A DNA stretch of 34,007 nucleotides from Arthrobacter antibioticus (GTDB lineage: Bacteria; Actinomycetota; Actinomycetes; Actinomycetales; Micrococcaceae): the NCBI RefSeq assembly GCF_030063205.1, contig NZ_JASISQ010000008.1:138309-172315 (forward strand). Direction: 5' to 3'. This document shows, piece after piece, positions 16,357 to 24,848 of this stretch. The notes under the pieces were generated by a model that did not search any database, was not told where the DNA came from, and saw only the letters and a program-made list of their open reading frames with translations. The first letter of the stretch is position 1. Each line of letters opens with the position of its first letter. The translations under genes were made by a program, and so were the position numbers.

Positions 16357-17771
16357 TTCACTTCAATCTTCTTGACCGAATCGTCCTTGGCCACCTTGTC
16401 GGTGATCTCCTGCAGTGCCTTGGTCAGACCCGCAGAATCCAATTTGCCGTCAAGGAATGAGTTCCACGGCACCAGCTGATCGGCGTTCATGCCGTAAGTG
16501 TCCACGAAGTTCCAGGTGAAAATGTCCTTACCGGCCTTCTCCAACATGGTGGTCTGCGAGACCAGCGCGGTGGAACCGAAGCCGTCGGCCGGGACGGTGC
16601 CCTTGACAACTGTCGGAGCCAACTTCTCCTTTGCGAAGTTCGTTGCCGCATCCTTTGAGAGCATGATGCGCAGCAATTCCTTGCCTGCGGCAACGTTCGC
16701 GCCCTTGGTGGGAACAATGAAAGGCTCGCCGCCTGCTGAGCGGACGCCGGCCTGAGCAATCTTCGGGTTGGCAGATGCAACCGGAACGGGTGCACCCGTC
16801 ATTTCGAAGCCGGCCTTTGTCTGGTCCTTCATCTCGTTCTCAATCCAAGAACCTGACGGGTAAAGCAGTGCTTCCTGGCCGTTGCTCCACTGTGCCTGAG
16901 CTGCAGTGAAGACCGTGCCGGAGCCGCCCGGCTTGAACATACCGGCCTTAACAATCTTTTCCATGCCAGCGAAGACGCTCTGCACCGCGGGCTGTGACCA
17001 GCAGTCGGGCTTGAGGTTTTCCAGGGAGAGACGAACTTCATCGCCACCTTCTTTGATAGCTGATTCGATCGCCATGGTCTGGTAATACGTGGCAGCTTCC
17101 TTGCCCCAAACAAACAGGTACTTATCTTTCTCCTTGGCCTTGAGGCCGAGCTCGTAAGCTTCATCCCAGGTAGTGGGAACGGTCCAACCGTTTTCCTTGA
17201 ATAAACTGGCGGAGTACCACCATGCGTAAACCGTCAGTACGTAGTTGATGGCGGCCAGCTTGCCGTCGAAGGTACCCGGTGCCAGCACGCCGTCGAAGAG
17301 TGTGTCAGCGATCTTGGTGCCTTCAAGGTTGTTGGCATCAATAACAGATTGCAGGTCCTCAAGCTGATCAAGGATGACGGAGAAACCGATGGCCTTAGCT
17401 CCGGAGTTGTCAATCAGGTCAGGAGGGGTGCCGCCGGCAAAGCGCGGCTGCAGTTCCTGAGCAATATCTGTTGAGGGGTTAATGCTGACTTCAACGTCGG
17501 GGAAGTTCTTGGCGAAGGCCTTGCCAGCGAATTCAACGTAGTCGATGCCATAGCCACCCTTGAAGATGACTGCGTCAAGCTTGCCACTGCTGGCAACACC
17601 AAACGGGTTCTTCACAGGGTCAACCTCTCCACCGGGGGCGGCAGAGGCGTTCGAGGAATCGCCGCCACCTGCACAGGAAGCCAAGGCTCCACCCAGCGGC
17701 AAAAGTACGGCGGTGGCTAGGGCTCCGCGGAGGAATCCACGACGCTGCAGCGGTTTGTTCTGGATATTCAT
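16353..17771 (-). CDS. ngcE: NgcE-like GlcNAc/chitobiose-binding lipoprotein
   Basis: A 472-residue extracellular binding protein resembling the NgcE family (N-acetylglucosamine/N,N'-diacetylchitobiose). The N-terminus has a twin-arginine motif 'QRRGFLRG' followed by a hydrophobic stretch and the lipobox 'LASC' (Cys33), so it is likely a Tat-exported lipoprotein. The mature protein has 'PDLIDNSGAKAIGFSVI' and 'LYPSGSWIENEMKDQTKAGF', patterns I associate with NgcE. It is the first gene of ngcEFG on the minus strand. The nearby GlcNAc-kinase-like gene, SIS-domain gene and RpiR regulator support an amino-sugar role. Confidence 0.88.
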   Translation of the reverse strand: MNIQNKPLQRRGFLRGALATAVLLPLGGALASCAGGGDSSNASAAPGGEVDPVKNPFGVASSGKLDAVIFKGGYGIDYVEFAGKAFAKNFPDVEVSINPSTDIAQELQPRFAGGTPPDLIDNSGAKAIGFSVILDQLEDLQSVIDANNLEGTKIADTLFDGVLAPGTFDGKLAAINYVLTVYAWWYSASLFKENGWTVPTTWDEAYELGLKAKEKDKYLFVWGKEAATYYQTMAIESAIKEGGDEVRLSLENLKPDCWSQPAVQSVFAGMEKIVKAGMFKPGGSGTVFTAAQAQWSNGQEALLYPSGSWIENEMKDQTKAGFEMTGAPVPVASANPKIAQAGVRSAGGEPFIVPTKGANVAAGKELLRIMLSKDAATNFAKEKLAPTVVKGTVPADGFGSTALVSQTTMLEKAGKDIFTWNFVDTYGMNADQLVPWNSFLDGKLDSAGLTKALQEITDKVAKDDSVKKIEVK

Positions 17772-17910
17772 TCTGTGTACTGCCTTCCATTGATGGTACG
17801 TGTGCTAAATCTGTACGGCTTTGTACTTCTTAGTGCTGCTATTGCATTTGACTGCAATCTCGCGGCTGACCTCACGTGGTACTGGCGTTCCCCACCTCGT
17901 TGCATTGGAA
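17772..17910 (-). promoter_or_regulatory. ngcE upstream region with candidate operator
   Basis: The 139 bp between the SIS gene stop and the ngcE start contain ATTGCA (17841-17846) and TGCAAT (17853-17858), a perfect 6-bp inverted repeat with a 6-bp spacer, and two GTAC words near 17811 and 17823. This is where an ngc promoter and operator are expected. No DasR-type site (ACTGGTCTAGACCAGT-like) is present. Clear -35/-10 boxes could not be picked with confidence. Confidence 0.35.
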
Positions 17911-18708
17911 TCATGCCTCACGCCTGAGCCGGCCAACGTACTGGCCCACCAGTGCGGTGTTGTGTTCGTCTCCGCCCGGAATATTTGCCGAAATATAGAT
18001 GGGCGGCTCTTTCCCCGCACGGACCAGGCATTGAGCCGTTTCAATCGTGAGCACCTGCGCAATGTATGCGGCAGTGATCGATGAAACAGCACCAACACCT
18101 CCTCCGCCGGAAATCTCTAGGGTTGTATCGCCATAAGGAGCCCTGTTATCGATAACAATATCTGCAATCTCACTGAGACGCAGCCCACAAGGATGTTTTG
18201 TCTCCACAGCATTAGTGTGCTCAACACTCGTGACCGCAATGACCTTGTGCCCACGTTCCTTTGCGGCCAACGCCAGCCCCACGATTGAACCATTCACACC
18301 GGAGTTTGAAGCGATAATGAAGATATCGCGCGGATCGATCAGCGAAAGGTTGAAGAGCTCCTCAGCAACTCCAACATCACGCTCCAAAGTGGAACCTTCA
18401 AGTGAGTCAAGCTCTGCAACGTCACGGACCCCATGAAGCACCAAATCGCGCAGAGCAATCTTGCTCGTAGGGATCAATCCCCCTGCTCGCCCTGCGATTT
18501 CCATGGCAAACGCCTCGGAATGACCGGTACCAAAGGCTTGGATTACGCCACCATTGGTCAGGGCGTCGGCCATAGCAGTGCCCGCCTCACGGGCACCTCC
18601 GGCAGCAGCCCACGCAGTGATGGTCTCTAATCTGTTGGAAACTTCTAGGCTAAAGGCCGCCAGTGCGTCAGGAATGATCCTCACCCCTTCCAAACTTGCC
18701 CTGCCCAC
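17911..18708 (-). CDS. SIS-domain protein (UPF0309-like, amino-sugar phosphate)
   Basis: A 265-residue protein with a GTG start and one SIS domain: phosphate-loop 'GVIQAFGTGHSEAFAMEIAG' around residues 53-72, then 'IIASNSGVNGSIVGLALAAK' around 130-150. It resembles the UPF0309 family, whose Streptomyces member next to amino-sugar genes is reported to act on GlcNAc-6-phosphate; I recall this from the literature and cannot verify it here. Its start lies inside the end of the regulator gene (41-bp overlap), so the two are co-transcribed and probably coupled. A later in-frame GTG at 18684 is an alternative start. Substrate is inferred from the neighbouring GlcNAc transport and kinase genes. Confidence 0.8.
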   Translation of the reverse strand: MGRASLEGVRIIPDALAAFSLEVSNRLETITAWAAAGGAREAGTAMADALTNGGVIQAFGTGHSEAFAMEIAGRAGGLIPTSKIALRDLVLHGVRDVAELDSLEGSTLERDVGVAEELFNLSLIDPRDIFIIASNSGVNGSIVGLALAAKERGHKVIAVTSVEHTNAVETKHPCGLRLSEIADIVIDNRAPYGDTTLEISGGGGVGAVSSITAAYIAQVLTIETAQCLVRAGKEPPIYISANIPGGDEHNTALVGQYVGRLRREA

Positions 18709-19651
18709 GGCGCGCGCCAGCTTCCAGACGCGCAGCCCTGGTGGGTCGCCGGTGCGGTGAGACGGCCATTGCTGAGGCCGCCAGCTTTGATGTGGTCTGC
18801 GTAAAATTAACCTGGGCTACGAGTAAGTAAAGCAAGTCGATGACAAGTAATTGCACGTGCTTTGCGGAGAGGTCATCCGGCTGGAGGAATTGTTCATGAA
18901 CTGAGGTGATGATGGATTCATCGGCACTCTCAGCCAAAGGGGATCCCGGGTTATTGCTCAGCGCAATTGTCAGCGCACCAGCCTCACCTGCTTCACGCAA
19001 CATTTGCAGAGTTTCTTCGGTCCGCCCCGTATTGGAAATGCCAATTGCCACCGTATTGGCGTCCTGGATGGCCGCACTTGTTAGTCCCGCATGAACTTCC
19101 GACCAATGGTGGGCATTGATCCCAATTCTGTAAAGACGGGACTGTAGCTCCTTGGCCATGACAGCACTGCCGCCAATGCCGTAAATATCTACATGGGAGC
19201 TCATGGCGATGCGACGAGCAATCTTCATCATCAACGCCAAGTCCATGACGGCCGCCGTCTCCTCCAGTGAACGCGTGTGTGCGTTGACAAGGGTACTAAG
19301 CACGTCTCGCGGAGAGTCATCGGGCCCAAAAGCTCGCCCAATGTCAGCCTTCCATGACTCCCTGGCGTCGCTTCGTCCAAGCTCTGAGGCAATGCTGACG
19401 CGGAAGGGTACATAGCCGGCATAGCCAAGCAGCCGGCAAAAGCGAGTCACTGTGGCCGGTGACGTTTTTGTCTGTTCCGCTAACTCCATAATCGAAAGTT
19501 CCAGCGGAGCCTGTGGACGCTCCAGCAGGAAAGCGCCAATTTTCGCCATGGCAGCGGACATATCGGGTAGCTTTGCCTGAATGCGGTTCACGACACCGGC
19601 AGCTGTTGCTGCTGCAGGTGGGGACGTGAAGGTTAACATTTGAAAATCCAT
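18668..19651 (-). CDS. MurR/RpiR-family transcriptional regulator
   Basis: A 327-residue regulator: N-terminal HTH_6 domain (about 25-100, with 'LAEQTKTSPATVTRFCRLLG' as the recognition region) and a C-terminal SIS domain (about 130-265, with 'IYGIGGSAVMAKELQSRLYR' and 'GISNTGRTEETLQML') that should bind a sugar phosphate such as GlcNAc-6-phosphate. The last 40 residues are Arg/Ala-rich and probably disordered. It is co-transcribed with the SIS-domain gene and divergent from the kinase. An imperfect palindrome at 19673-19687 sits between the two starts and is a candidate operator. An in-frame ATG at 19639 is an alternative start. Confidence 0.87.
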   Translation of the reverse strand: MDFQMLTFTSPPAAATAAGVVNRIQAKLPDMSAAMAKIGAFLLERPQAPLELSIMELAEQTKTSPATVTRFCRLLGYAGYVPFRVSIASELGRSDARESWKADIGRAFGPDDSPRDVLSTLVNAHTRSLEETAAVMDLALMMKIARRIAMSSHVDIYGIGGSAVMAKELQSRLYRIGINAHHWSEVHAGLTSAAIQDANTVAIGISNTGRTEETLQMLREAGEAGALTIALSNNPGSPLAESADESIITSVHEQFLQPDDLSAKHVQLLVIDLLYLLVAQVNFTQTTSKLAASAMAVSPHRRPTRAARLEAGARRGQGKFGRGEDHS

Positions 19652-19672
19652 TTCTTCGAGGTGGCTACATAA

Positions 19673-19687
19673 TGAAAACTATTATCA
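19673..19687. promoter_or_regulatory. Candidate RpiR operator between regulator and kinase
   Basis: TGAAAACTATTATCA is an imperfect palindrome (TGAWAA, variable centre, TTWTCA). It lies 22 bp upstream of the RpiR-family start and 45 bp upstream of the kinase ATG at 19732. A flanking ATAAT/ATTAT pair (19669-19673, 19681-19685) overlaps it. Its AT richness contrasts with the surrounding genes. Confidence 0.4.
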
Positions 19688-19731
19688 TCCCGCATGTAAG
19701 TCAAGTCACATCTAGACACGGAATGATAACG

Positions 19732-20820
19732 ATGCCCAATTTTCTTGCCATTGACGCTGGTGGCACGTCCACACGCGCCGTATTCCTCAACTCTTCCGGG
19801 CACTGCCTAGGGTACGGGACGGCAGGGGGTGGAAACCCGGTTTCGCGGGGATTTAGACCCGCTTTGGACGCACTGGAGGAGGCCGCGATCAAAGCCCTTG
19901 GCGGAGCCCCGAAGCCATTCGCTAATGCGCTTATTGCCATGGCCGGTGCATCACTTGAACTGCCAGCAGATTTGTACCGGGACCGGTTCCTCACACTGGG
20001 ACTTACGAAAAATGTGATGATCGAATCTGATTTATTGGCTGCCTTTTACTCCGGAACTTTTCATGATGATGGGTGCGCGTTGATAGCAGGCACCGGCGCT
20101 GTTGCTGCCCGCATCGCCGAGAGTCGCCTGGCTGCTGTGGCAGATGGGACGGGCTGGCTGCTGGGAGACTCGGGGTCAGGGTTCTGGCTTGGTCGCGAGG
20201 TAGCACAAGCCGTCGCATCGGCTCTTGATGGCCGCGGTCCGGCAACAGCGCTTACAGCACTCGTCCTGGGTGAGCTGAACATTCCGCTTGTCATGGATGC
20301 TCGCACCCAGGGCCGGCTCCGCGCTCAGCAGCAGCTAATTTCCAAGGTTTACGAGCGCAGCCCCATTGAACTTTCACATTTTGCACCCATGGTATTTGCC
20401 GTAACGGACGACCCCGTTGCCCAAGACATCGTTGCGCGCGCAGCGAGAGCCCTGGCCCGCACACTGCTGGCGATCAGCGGGGCTGCTGGTCAAGGGCCTG
20501 GAAAAGCCAGCCCACAGCAGTCAGTGGGCAGCCAACCGGCTTCCGTTGGTGCACAGCCGCTAGTTTTTGGTGGGAGCGTACTGACCAGGGCAGAGCCGTT
20601 GGCTTCTGCCGTGCTTGACGTTCTAGCTGCTGAATCCGCTGCGAGAGGGGCGGCACAAGATAAGTCAATCGGGCTAACCGCACGCGTGGATGCGTTCGCT
20701 CCCGTGCTGGTTCACGACGGCGTAGTGGGCTCCGCTGTTTTGGTGCTCAAACGAAATGGCATTGAGGTGGATGAAACTCTCTTTACCCGCATCAGTGAGA
20801 GTTTGGCGGCGCTCAGGTGA
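19732..20820 (+). CDS. N-acetylglucosamine kinase-like (BadF/BcrA ATPase family)
   Basis: A 362-residue sugar kinase from the ATG at 19732 ('MPNFLAIDAGGTSTRAVF'). An upstream ATG at 19672 is open too, but its extra 20 residues cover the candidate operator and do not look like family sequence, while GGA lies 9 nt before 19732. The phosphate-1 motif 'DAGGTSTRAV' and the second ATP motif 'CALIAGTGAVAARI' are typical of GlcNAc kinases of the BadF/BcrA group. It would phosphorylate GlcNAc brought in by NgcEFG to GlcNAc-6-phosphate. It is divergent from the RpiR regulator. Glucosamine kinase is the main alternative. Confidence 0.82.
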   Translation: MPNFLAIDAGGTSTRAVFLNSSGHCLGYGTAGGGNPVSRGFRPALDALEEAAIKALGGAPKPFANALIAMAGASLELPADLYRDRFLTLGLTKNVMIESDLLAAFYSGTFHDDGCALIAGTGAVAARIAESRLAAVADGTGWLLGDSGSGFWLGREVAQAVASALDGRGPATALTALVLGELNIPLVMDARTQGRLRAQQQLISKVYERSPIELSHFAPMVFAVTDDPVAQDIVARAARALARTLLAISGAAGQGPGKASPQQSVGSQPASVGAQPLVFGGSVLTRAEPLASAVLDVLAAESAARGAAQDKSIGLTARVDAFAPVLVHDGVVGSAVLVLKRNGIEVDETLFTRISESLAALR

Positions 20821-20852
20821 TGGCAATGACTCCGTGGGGCTTGCGCGATCCC

Positions 20853-20877
20853 CGCGAGCGTCCGCCTGGTGCTCGCG
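20853..20877. terminator. Hairpin after the kinase gene
   Basis: CGCGAGC (20853-20859) and GCTCGCG (20871-20877) form a 7-bp GC-rich stem with an 11-nt loop, in the 70 bp between the convergent kinase (ends 20820) and the small membrane protein gene (ends 20891). No T tract follows. Confidence 0.4.
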
Positions 20878-20890
20878 CGTAGGGGACTCG

Positions 20891-21292
20891 CTACTTGGAA
20901 TCGTTGTGAGGAGGAGTGTCTTTAGATTTCTCCGGCGCAGATTTCTCTGGCGCAGATTGCTCTGGCGCAGCCACTGTCCCGTTGTGGTTTGTGGCGTTGT
21001 TTTTTGCCTGCTCCAGGCGGTCCGAGGACTTCCGGTTCACCCCTGAGCCTTCGCTAAGGTGGGGGTCATTTTCCTTGTGTCCCATGACCAACAAGGAAGA
21101 AATAAGTAAGGTTGCAACAAAAGCAATGCCGAAAGCAATGCCTGCCAAATCCCAGCGCAATCCATGGATAAGCCCACCCGCGGAAACTACCAAGGTGACT
21201 AGACCGGCAACCCCACCCAGAGCAAAGGAGAAGCTGAGTGGAAACTTAATGGAATTACCCGAGTTCGGGTTCTGCGGCTCGATACTGCCCAC
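20891..21292 (-). CDS. Small membrane protein of unknown function
   Basis: A 133-residue protein with two predicted transmembrane helices (about 18-40 and 48-70) and a hydrophilic tail rich in Ala, Pro, Glu, Lys and Asn. The tail contains tandem 'SAPEKSAPEK' units, reflected in a GGCGCAGAT-type DNA repeat at about 20932-20975. It resembles short two-helix membrane proteins of actinobacteria, but I cannot name the family. It lies 74 bp upstream-facing of the HdeD-like gene and is on the same strand as it. Confidence 0.65.
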   Translation of the reverse strand: MGSIEPQNPNSGNSIKFPLSFSFALGGVAGLVTLVVSAGGLIHGLRWDLAGIAFGIAFVATLLISSLLVMGHKENDPHLSEGSGVNRKSSDRLEQAKNNATNHNGTVAAPEQSAPEKSAPEKSKDTPPHNDSK

Positions 21293-21366
21293 AATTAGTC
21301 CTTTAGATTGTTTGATGTCTCACGCACCACACGATTCTACGCAAAGTAGAACATACGATATCTAGC

Positions 21367-21975
21367 TTACTGGCCTTTTGCCCTCCGGCCATCATGGCGC
21401 AGTGTGAGCGCAGATAACGTCCACAGTGCACCTGTCATCAGGGCACCTCCTCCGGCCACACCCATCAACGCATGCTCACCTGTTGCGACAAAAAATGGCA
21501 GCACCAGACCAGTGCCAACGCCAAGAACGCCGGAGATTATCCAGTCACTTCGAAGCACGGATTTAGCTTCAGTGTTCCCCGCAGGCTTGAACAGAGCCGC
21601 AAAGAGCTCGGCCGCACCCATGACGGCAAGCGCTGCGCCACCGAGCCAGGCAGCAACGCTTGCGCTGCCGGCAACCGCCACCAACACGCCACTAACCGCC
21701 AATAAACCGGCTGCACCCAAAAGAACCAGCCTCCTTGTGTCCCGCAGAGGCAGGGCCAGGGTGCGCACAAGCAAGCACTGAGCTGCTGCCAACGCAAGAA
21801 AGTAGATGGCGAAAATTACGCAAAGGCCAAGGGTTCCAGGTGACTCCCAAAAGACCGTAATGAGACCAATAACTAGGGTGACCACGGCTCGCAGCAGTAC
21901 GGGGCGCCACAGTGGGCTAGCTCTGCGTGTCTTGGTGTTGGCGTTGATTGACTGGGGAAGGGCGGTTTCACTCAC
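21367..21975 (-). CDS. HdeD/DUF308-like membrane protein
   Basis: A 202-residue protein with about six hydrophobic segments and a short basic N-terminal tail, resembling the HdeD/DUF308 family in its Gly/Ala-rich pairs of helices. Function is unknown. Its ATG overlaps the stop of the MATE gene upstream by 4 bp (ATGA), so it is translated from the same mRNA. Confidence 0.7.
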   Translation of the reverse strand: MSETALPQSINANTKTRRASPLWRPVLLRAVVTLVIGLITVFWESPGTLGLCVIFAIYFLALAAAQCLLVRTLALPLRDTRRLVLLGAAGLLAVSGVLVAVAGSASVAAWLGGAALAVMGAAELFAALFKPAGNTEAKSVLRSDWIISGVLGVGTGLVLPFFVATGEHALMGVAGGGALMTGALWTLSALTLRHDGRRAKGQ

Positions 21976-23357
21976 CCTTCAAGTCTAGCCCGGCTAGCGG
22001 GAGCCCCTACCTGCATCCAACGGCCGGTGCGCGCACGCAGTCCCAACGTCAAGCCGCGGGCTCCCATATAGCCCACACTAAATGCCGCCCATACCCAGAA
22101 CATTCCACGGACTGTATCGCCAAAGTGCAGCTGCGAAACCCAGAAAAGTAACGGCAGGTAAATCACTAGGTTGCCCACGCCAACCAAGGCCAAGTAGCGC
22201 GCATCGCCGGCTCCGATGAGAACGCCGTCGAGCACAAAAACGTAGCCAGCCAGTGGTTGCCCAACCGCCATAACAAGCAATGCCGCAGTCAGCGCGGCGT
22301 GAACGTTCGTATCTGTTGTGAAGATCCATCCAACGACGCCGGATACCGCCCAAAGGCCCAACCCGGTGAGAACACCAAAAGCAAGTCCCCATCTCGTCAT
22401 TGTTCGTGTCAAAACACGTACTTGAGAAGTATTGCCAGCCCCCAGTTCTTTGCCAATCAACGCCTGGGCCGCGATGGCGAGGGCATCAAGAGCGAAGGCT
22501 AGGAAGCTGAAGAGCGTCATAGCAAGCTGGTGTGCTGCTAAGTTTGTGGGACCTTGGGCCGTCACCACCAGGACAGTGACCAAAATGGCGGCTCGCAGAG
22601 ACAGGGTGCGCAGCATAAGCCAGCTGCCCACTCTTGAGACCGCCCGCACTCCGACCCAGTCGGGGCGGATCCCCACACCATAGTGATGTGCTGCACGCAC
22701 AACGATGGCGAGGTATACAGCTGCCATTCCCCACTGTGCGATCACTGTTCCCAGCGCCGCTCCCCCCACGGACATTCCGAAACCATATACGAAAACAAAA
22801 TTCATCACGATGTTGACGGCGAATCCGAGCGTAGCGACTATCAGCGGGGTCTTGGTGTCTTGGAGACCACGCAAAACACCCATGGCCGCCATGACCAATA
22901 GCATCGCTGGAATCCCTGCCAAGCTGGTCCTGAAGTATTCGTTTGCGTACCCCAGAACTTCCCCGCTGGCACCCATAGCGTTCAGCAGGCCACCACTGGC
23001 AAACATGCCCACGACCGCTAGGACAATGCCTAGCAGTGCCGCCAGCCAGAGCCCGTCCCGGCCCACTGCCAGTGCCTCAGCGCGTCTCCCAGCTCCTAGC
23101 AACCGCGCAACTGCCGGCGTCGTTGAGTATGCCAGGAACACCATGAGTCCAACAACCGTCTGAAGAAGCGTCGCGGCGAGGCCCACTCCAGCCAATTGGG
23201 GGACGCCCAAATGGCCAACGATGGCGGAGTCGGCCAATAAAAACAGGGGCTCCGCAATGAGCGCGCCAAAGGCGGGGATAGCTAAGCCGCGAATCGCTTT
23301 CGATGTTGAGCGCCGGGTCTGTGCAGAGGCAGCATTGGGCGTTACGGATTTAGGCAT
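21972..23357 (-). CDS. MATE-family efflux transporter (DinF-like)
   Basis: A 461-residue integral membrane protein with about twelve transmembrane helices in two halves. 'PLFLLADSAIVGHLGVPQLA' near residues 38-57 is the typical MATE/DinF start, and 'QGPTNLAAHQLAMTLFSFL' near 270 is its counterpart in the second half. It should export cationic compounds using Na+ or H+; the substrate is unknown. It is followed without gap by the HdeD-like gene. Confidence 0.9.
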   Translation of the reverse strand: MPKSVTPNAASAQTRRSTSKAIRGLAIPAFGALIAEPLFLLADSAIVGHLGVPQLAGVGLAATLLQTVVGLMVFLAYSTTPAVARLLGAGRRAEALAVGRDGLWLAALLGIVLAVVGMFASGGLLNAMGASGEVLGYANEYFRTSLAGIPAMLLVMAAMGVLRGLQDTKTPLIVATLGFAVNIVMNFVFVYGFGMSVGGAALGTVIAQWGMAAVYLAIVVRAAHHYGVGIRPDWVGVRAVSRVGSWLMLRTLSLRAAILVTVLVVTAQGPTNLAAHQLAMTLFSFLAFALDALAIAAQALIGKELGAGNTSQVRVLTRTMTRWGLAFGVLTGLGLWAVSGVVGWIFTTDTNVHAALTAALLVMAVGQPLAGYVFVLDGVLIGAGDARYLALVGVGNLVIYLPLLFWVSQLHFGDTVRGMFWVWAAFSVGYMGARGLTLGLRARTGRWMQVGAPASRARLEG

Positions 23358-23468
23358 GGGTCAACAGTATCGGCAACCTTTGAACCCGCCCGTGCAGTTA
23401 TCCACGCCTTTGCGGAGGCTCCCGCAGGGTTCCTGAAGACTTCCCTGATCATATTCACCACTGTGGCG

Positions 23469-24848
23469 TTAGTAACTTTGGCCGTTGTCGCTAGCCATAT
23501 TGGCAAACCGTGAATAGTGGCCCTGAAAACCCAACACGATCGTTTTCGTGGGGCCGTTACGGTGTTTGGCAACGATGACATCCGCTTCACCGGCACGGGC
23601 TGATTCCTTGTCATAGATGTCCTCACGGTGCAGCAGAATCACCATATCGGCGTCCTGCTCAATCGAGCCTGATTCACGTAGATCGGAGATCATTGGCTTC
23701 TTGTCCGTACGTTGCTCAGAACCACGGTTCAACTGTGACAGTGCCACCACAGGAACCTGCAGTTCCTTGGCCAGCAGCTTCAGTGCACGGGAAAACTCCG
23801 AGACTTCCTGCTGGCGTGACTCCACACGTTTACCTGAGGACATGAGCTGCAAGTAATCCAGGACTACGAGCTTTAGGTCGTGCTGTTGTTTCAAGCGGCG
23901 GCACTTGGCACGAATTTCCATAAGGGACATATTAGGAGAATCATCTATAAACAGCGGAGCCTCGTTCATTCGCCCCATGGTTGTGGCGATCTTGGACCAC
24001 TGATCATCTTTGACTGTTCCCTTGCGAAGGTCCTGGAGGCTAATGGTTGCTTCCGCCGACAGCAGACGCATGGCAATCTCATTACGACCCATTTCCAAGG
24101 AAAACACCACGGTGGCCATGTTGTGATCAATGGCTGCCGAACGCGCCCAGTCAAGCGCGAAAGTACTTTTACCCACAGCGGGTCTTGCGGCTATCACTAT
24201 CATCTGCCCCGGGTGCAGGCCATTGGTCAGTTCATCAAATTCATAGAAACCGGTAGGCACACCGGTCATCCCTTGCCCCTTGTGTCCGGACGCCTCAATC
24301 TCATCCACGGTGGCTTCCATGACGTCTTTGAGCAGCACATAGTCCTCTGTGGTGCGACGTTCAGCTACGGCAAAAATCTCGGCTTGAGCGGCGTTAACGA
24401 CCTCTTCAACTTCTCCGTCTTGGGAATAGCCCATCTGGACAATTTTAGTGCCGGCAGTGACCAGGCGACGCAACACGGCTCGCTCAGCAACGATCTCAGC
24501 ATAAAATCCAGCGTTTGCTGCGGTGGGAACTGATTGGATCAGTTGATGCAAGTAGGCTGCGCCACCAATTTTAGTGATCTCACCACGCTTGGTGAGCTCA
24601 TCTGCCACCGTCACGGCATCAGCAGGTTCACCGCGGCCGTAGAGGTCCAGCGCGGCCTCATAGATACTCTCGTGGGAGGGGCGGTAGAAGTCTGTGCCAC
24701 GCAGAACCTCCACCACATCGGCAATCGCATCCTTGGAGAGCATCATGCCACCCAGAACGCTTTGTTCTGCGACAAGGTCCTGAGGCGGTGTCCTGGCGAA
24801 ATCAGGTTCGCGGGAGGATGTTCCTGATTCTCTGGTTGGAGCCGACAT
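23469..24848 (-). CDS. dnaB: Replicative DNA helicase DnaB
   Basis: About 459 residues from the ATG at 24848, chosen because a purine-rich AGAGAG lies 8 nt upstream; an in-frame start at 24905 would add 19 basic residues of no family likeness. The N-terminal domain (about 20-125) is followed by the RecA-like helicase domain: Walker A 'RPAVGKST' (222-229), 'FSLEMGRNEIAMRLLSAEA' and Walker B 'LVVLDYLQLM' (Asp331), then 'LSQLNRGSEQR' and 'DADMVILLHRED'. It is the hexameric 5'-3' helicase that opens the fork and binds primase. The sequence is continuous with no intein, although inteins are common in actinobacterial DnaB. It lies downstream of the rpsF operon, separated by about 550 bp rich in DnaA-box-like sites. 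Confidence 0.96.
   Translation of the reverse strand: MSAPTRESGTSSREPDFARTPPQDLVAEQSVLGGMMLSKDAIADVVEVLRGTDFYRPSHESIYEAALDLYGRGEPADAVTVADELTKRGEITKIGGAAYLHQLIQSVPTAANAGFYAEIVAERAVLRRLVTAGTKIVQMGYSQDGEVEEVVNAAQAEIFAVAERRTTEDYVLLKDVMEATVDEIEASGHKGQGMTGVPTGFYEFDELTNGLHPGQMIVIAARPAVGKSTFALDWARSAAIDHNMATVVFSLEMGRNEIAMRLLSAEATISLQDLRKGTVKDDQWSKIATTMGRMNEAPLFIDDSPNMSLMEIRAKCRRLKQQHDLKLVVLDYLQLMSSGKRVESRQQEVSEFSRALKLLAKELQVPVVALSQLNRGSEQRTDKKPMISDLRESGSIEQDADMVILLHREDIYDKESARAGEADVIVAKHRNGPTKTIVLGFQGHYSRFANMASDNGQSY

Noticed and set aside
23469-24848. Possible intein in DnaB
   Set aside because: The helicase motifs are continuous and total length is normal.
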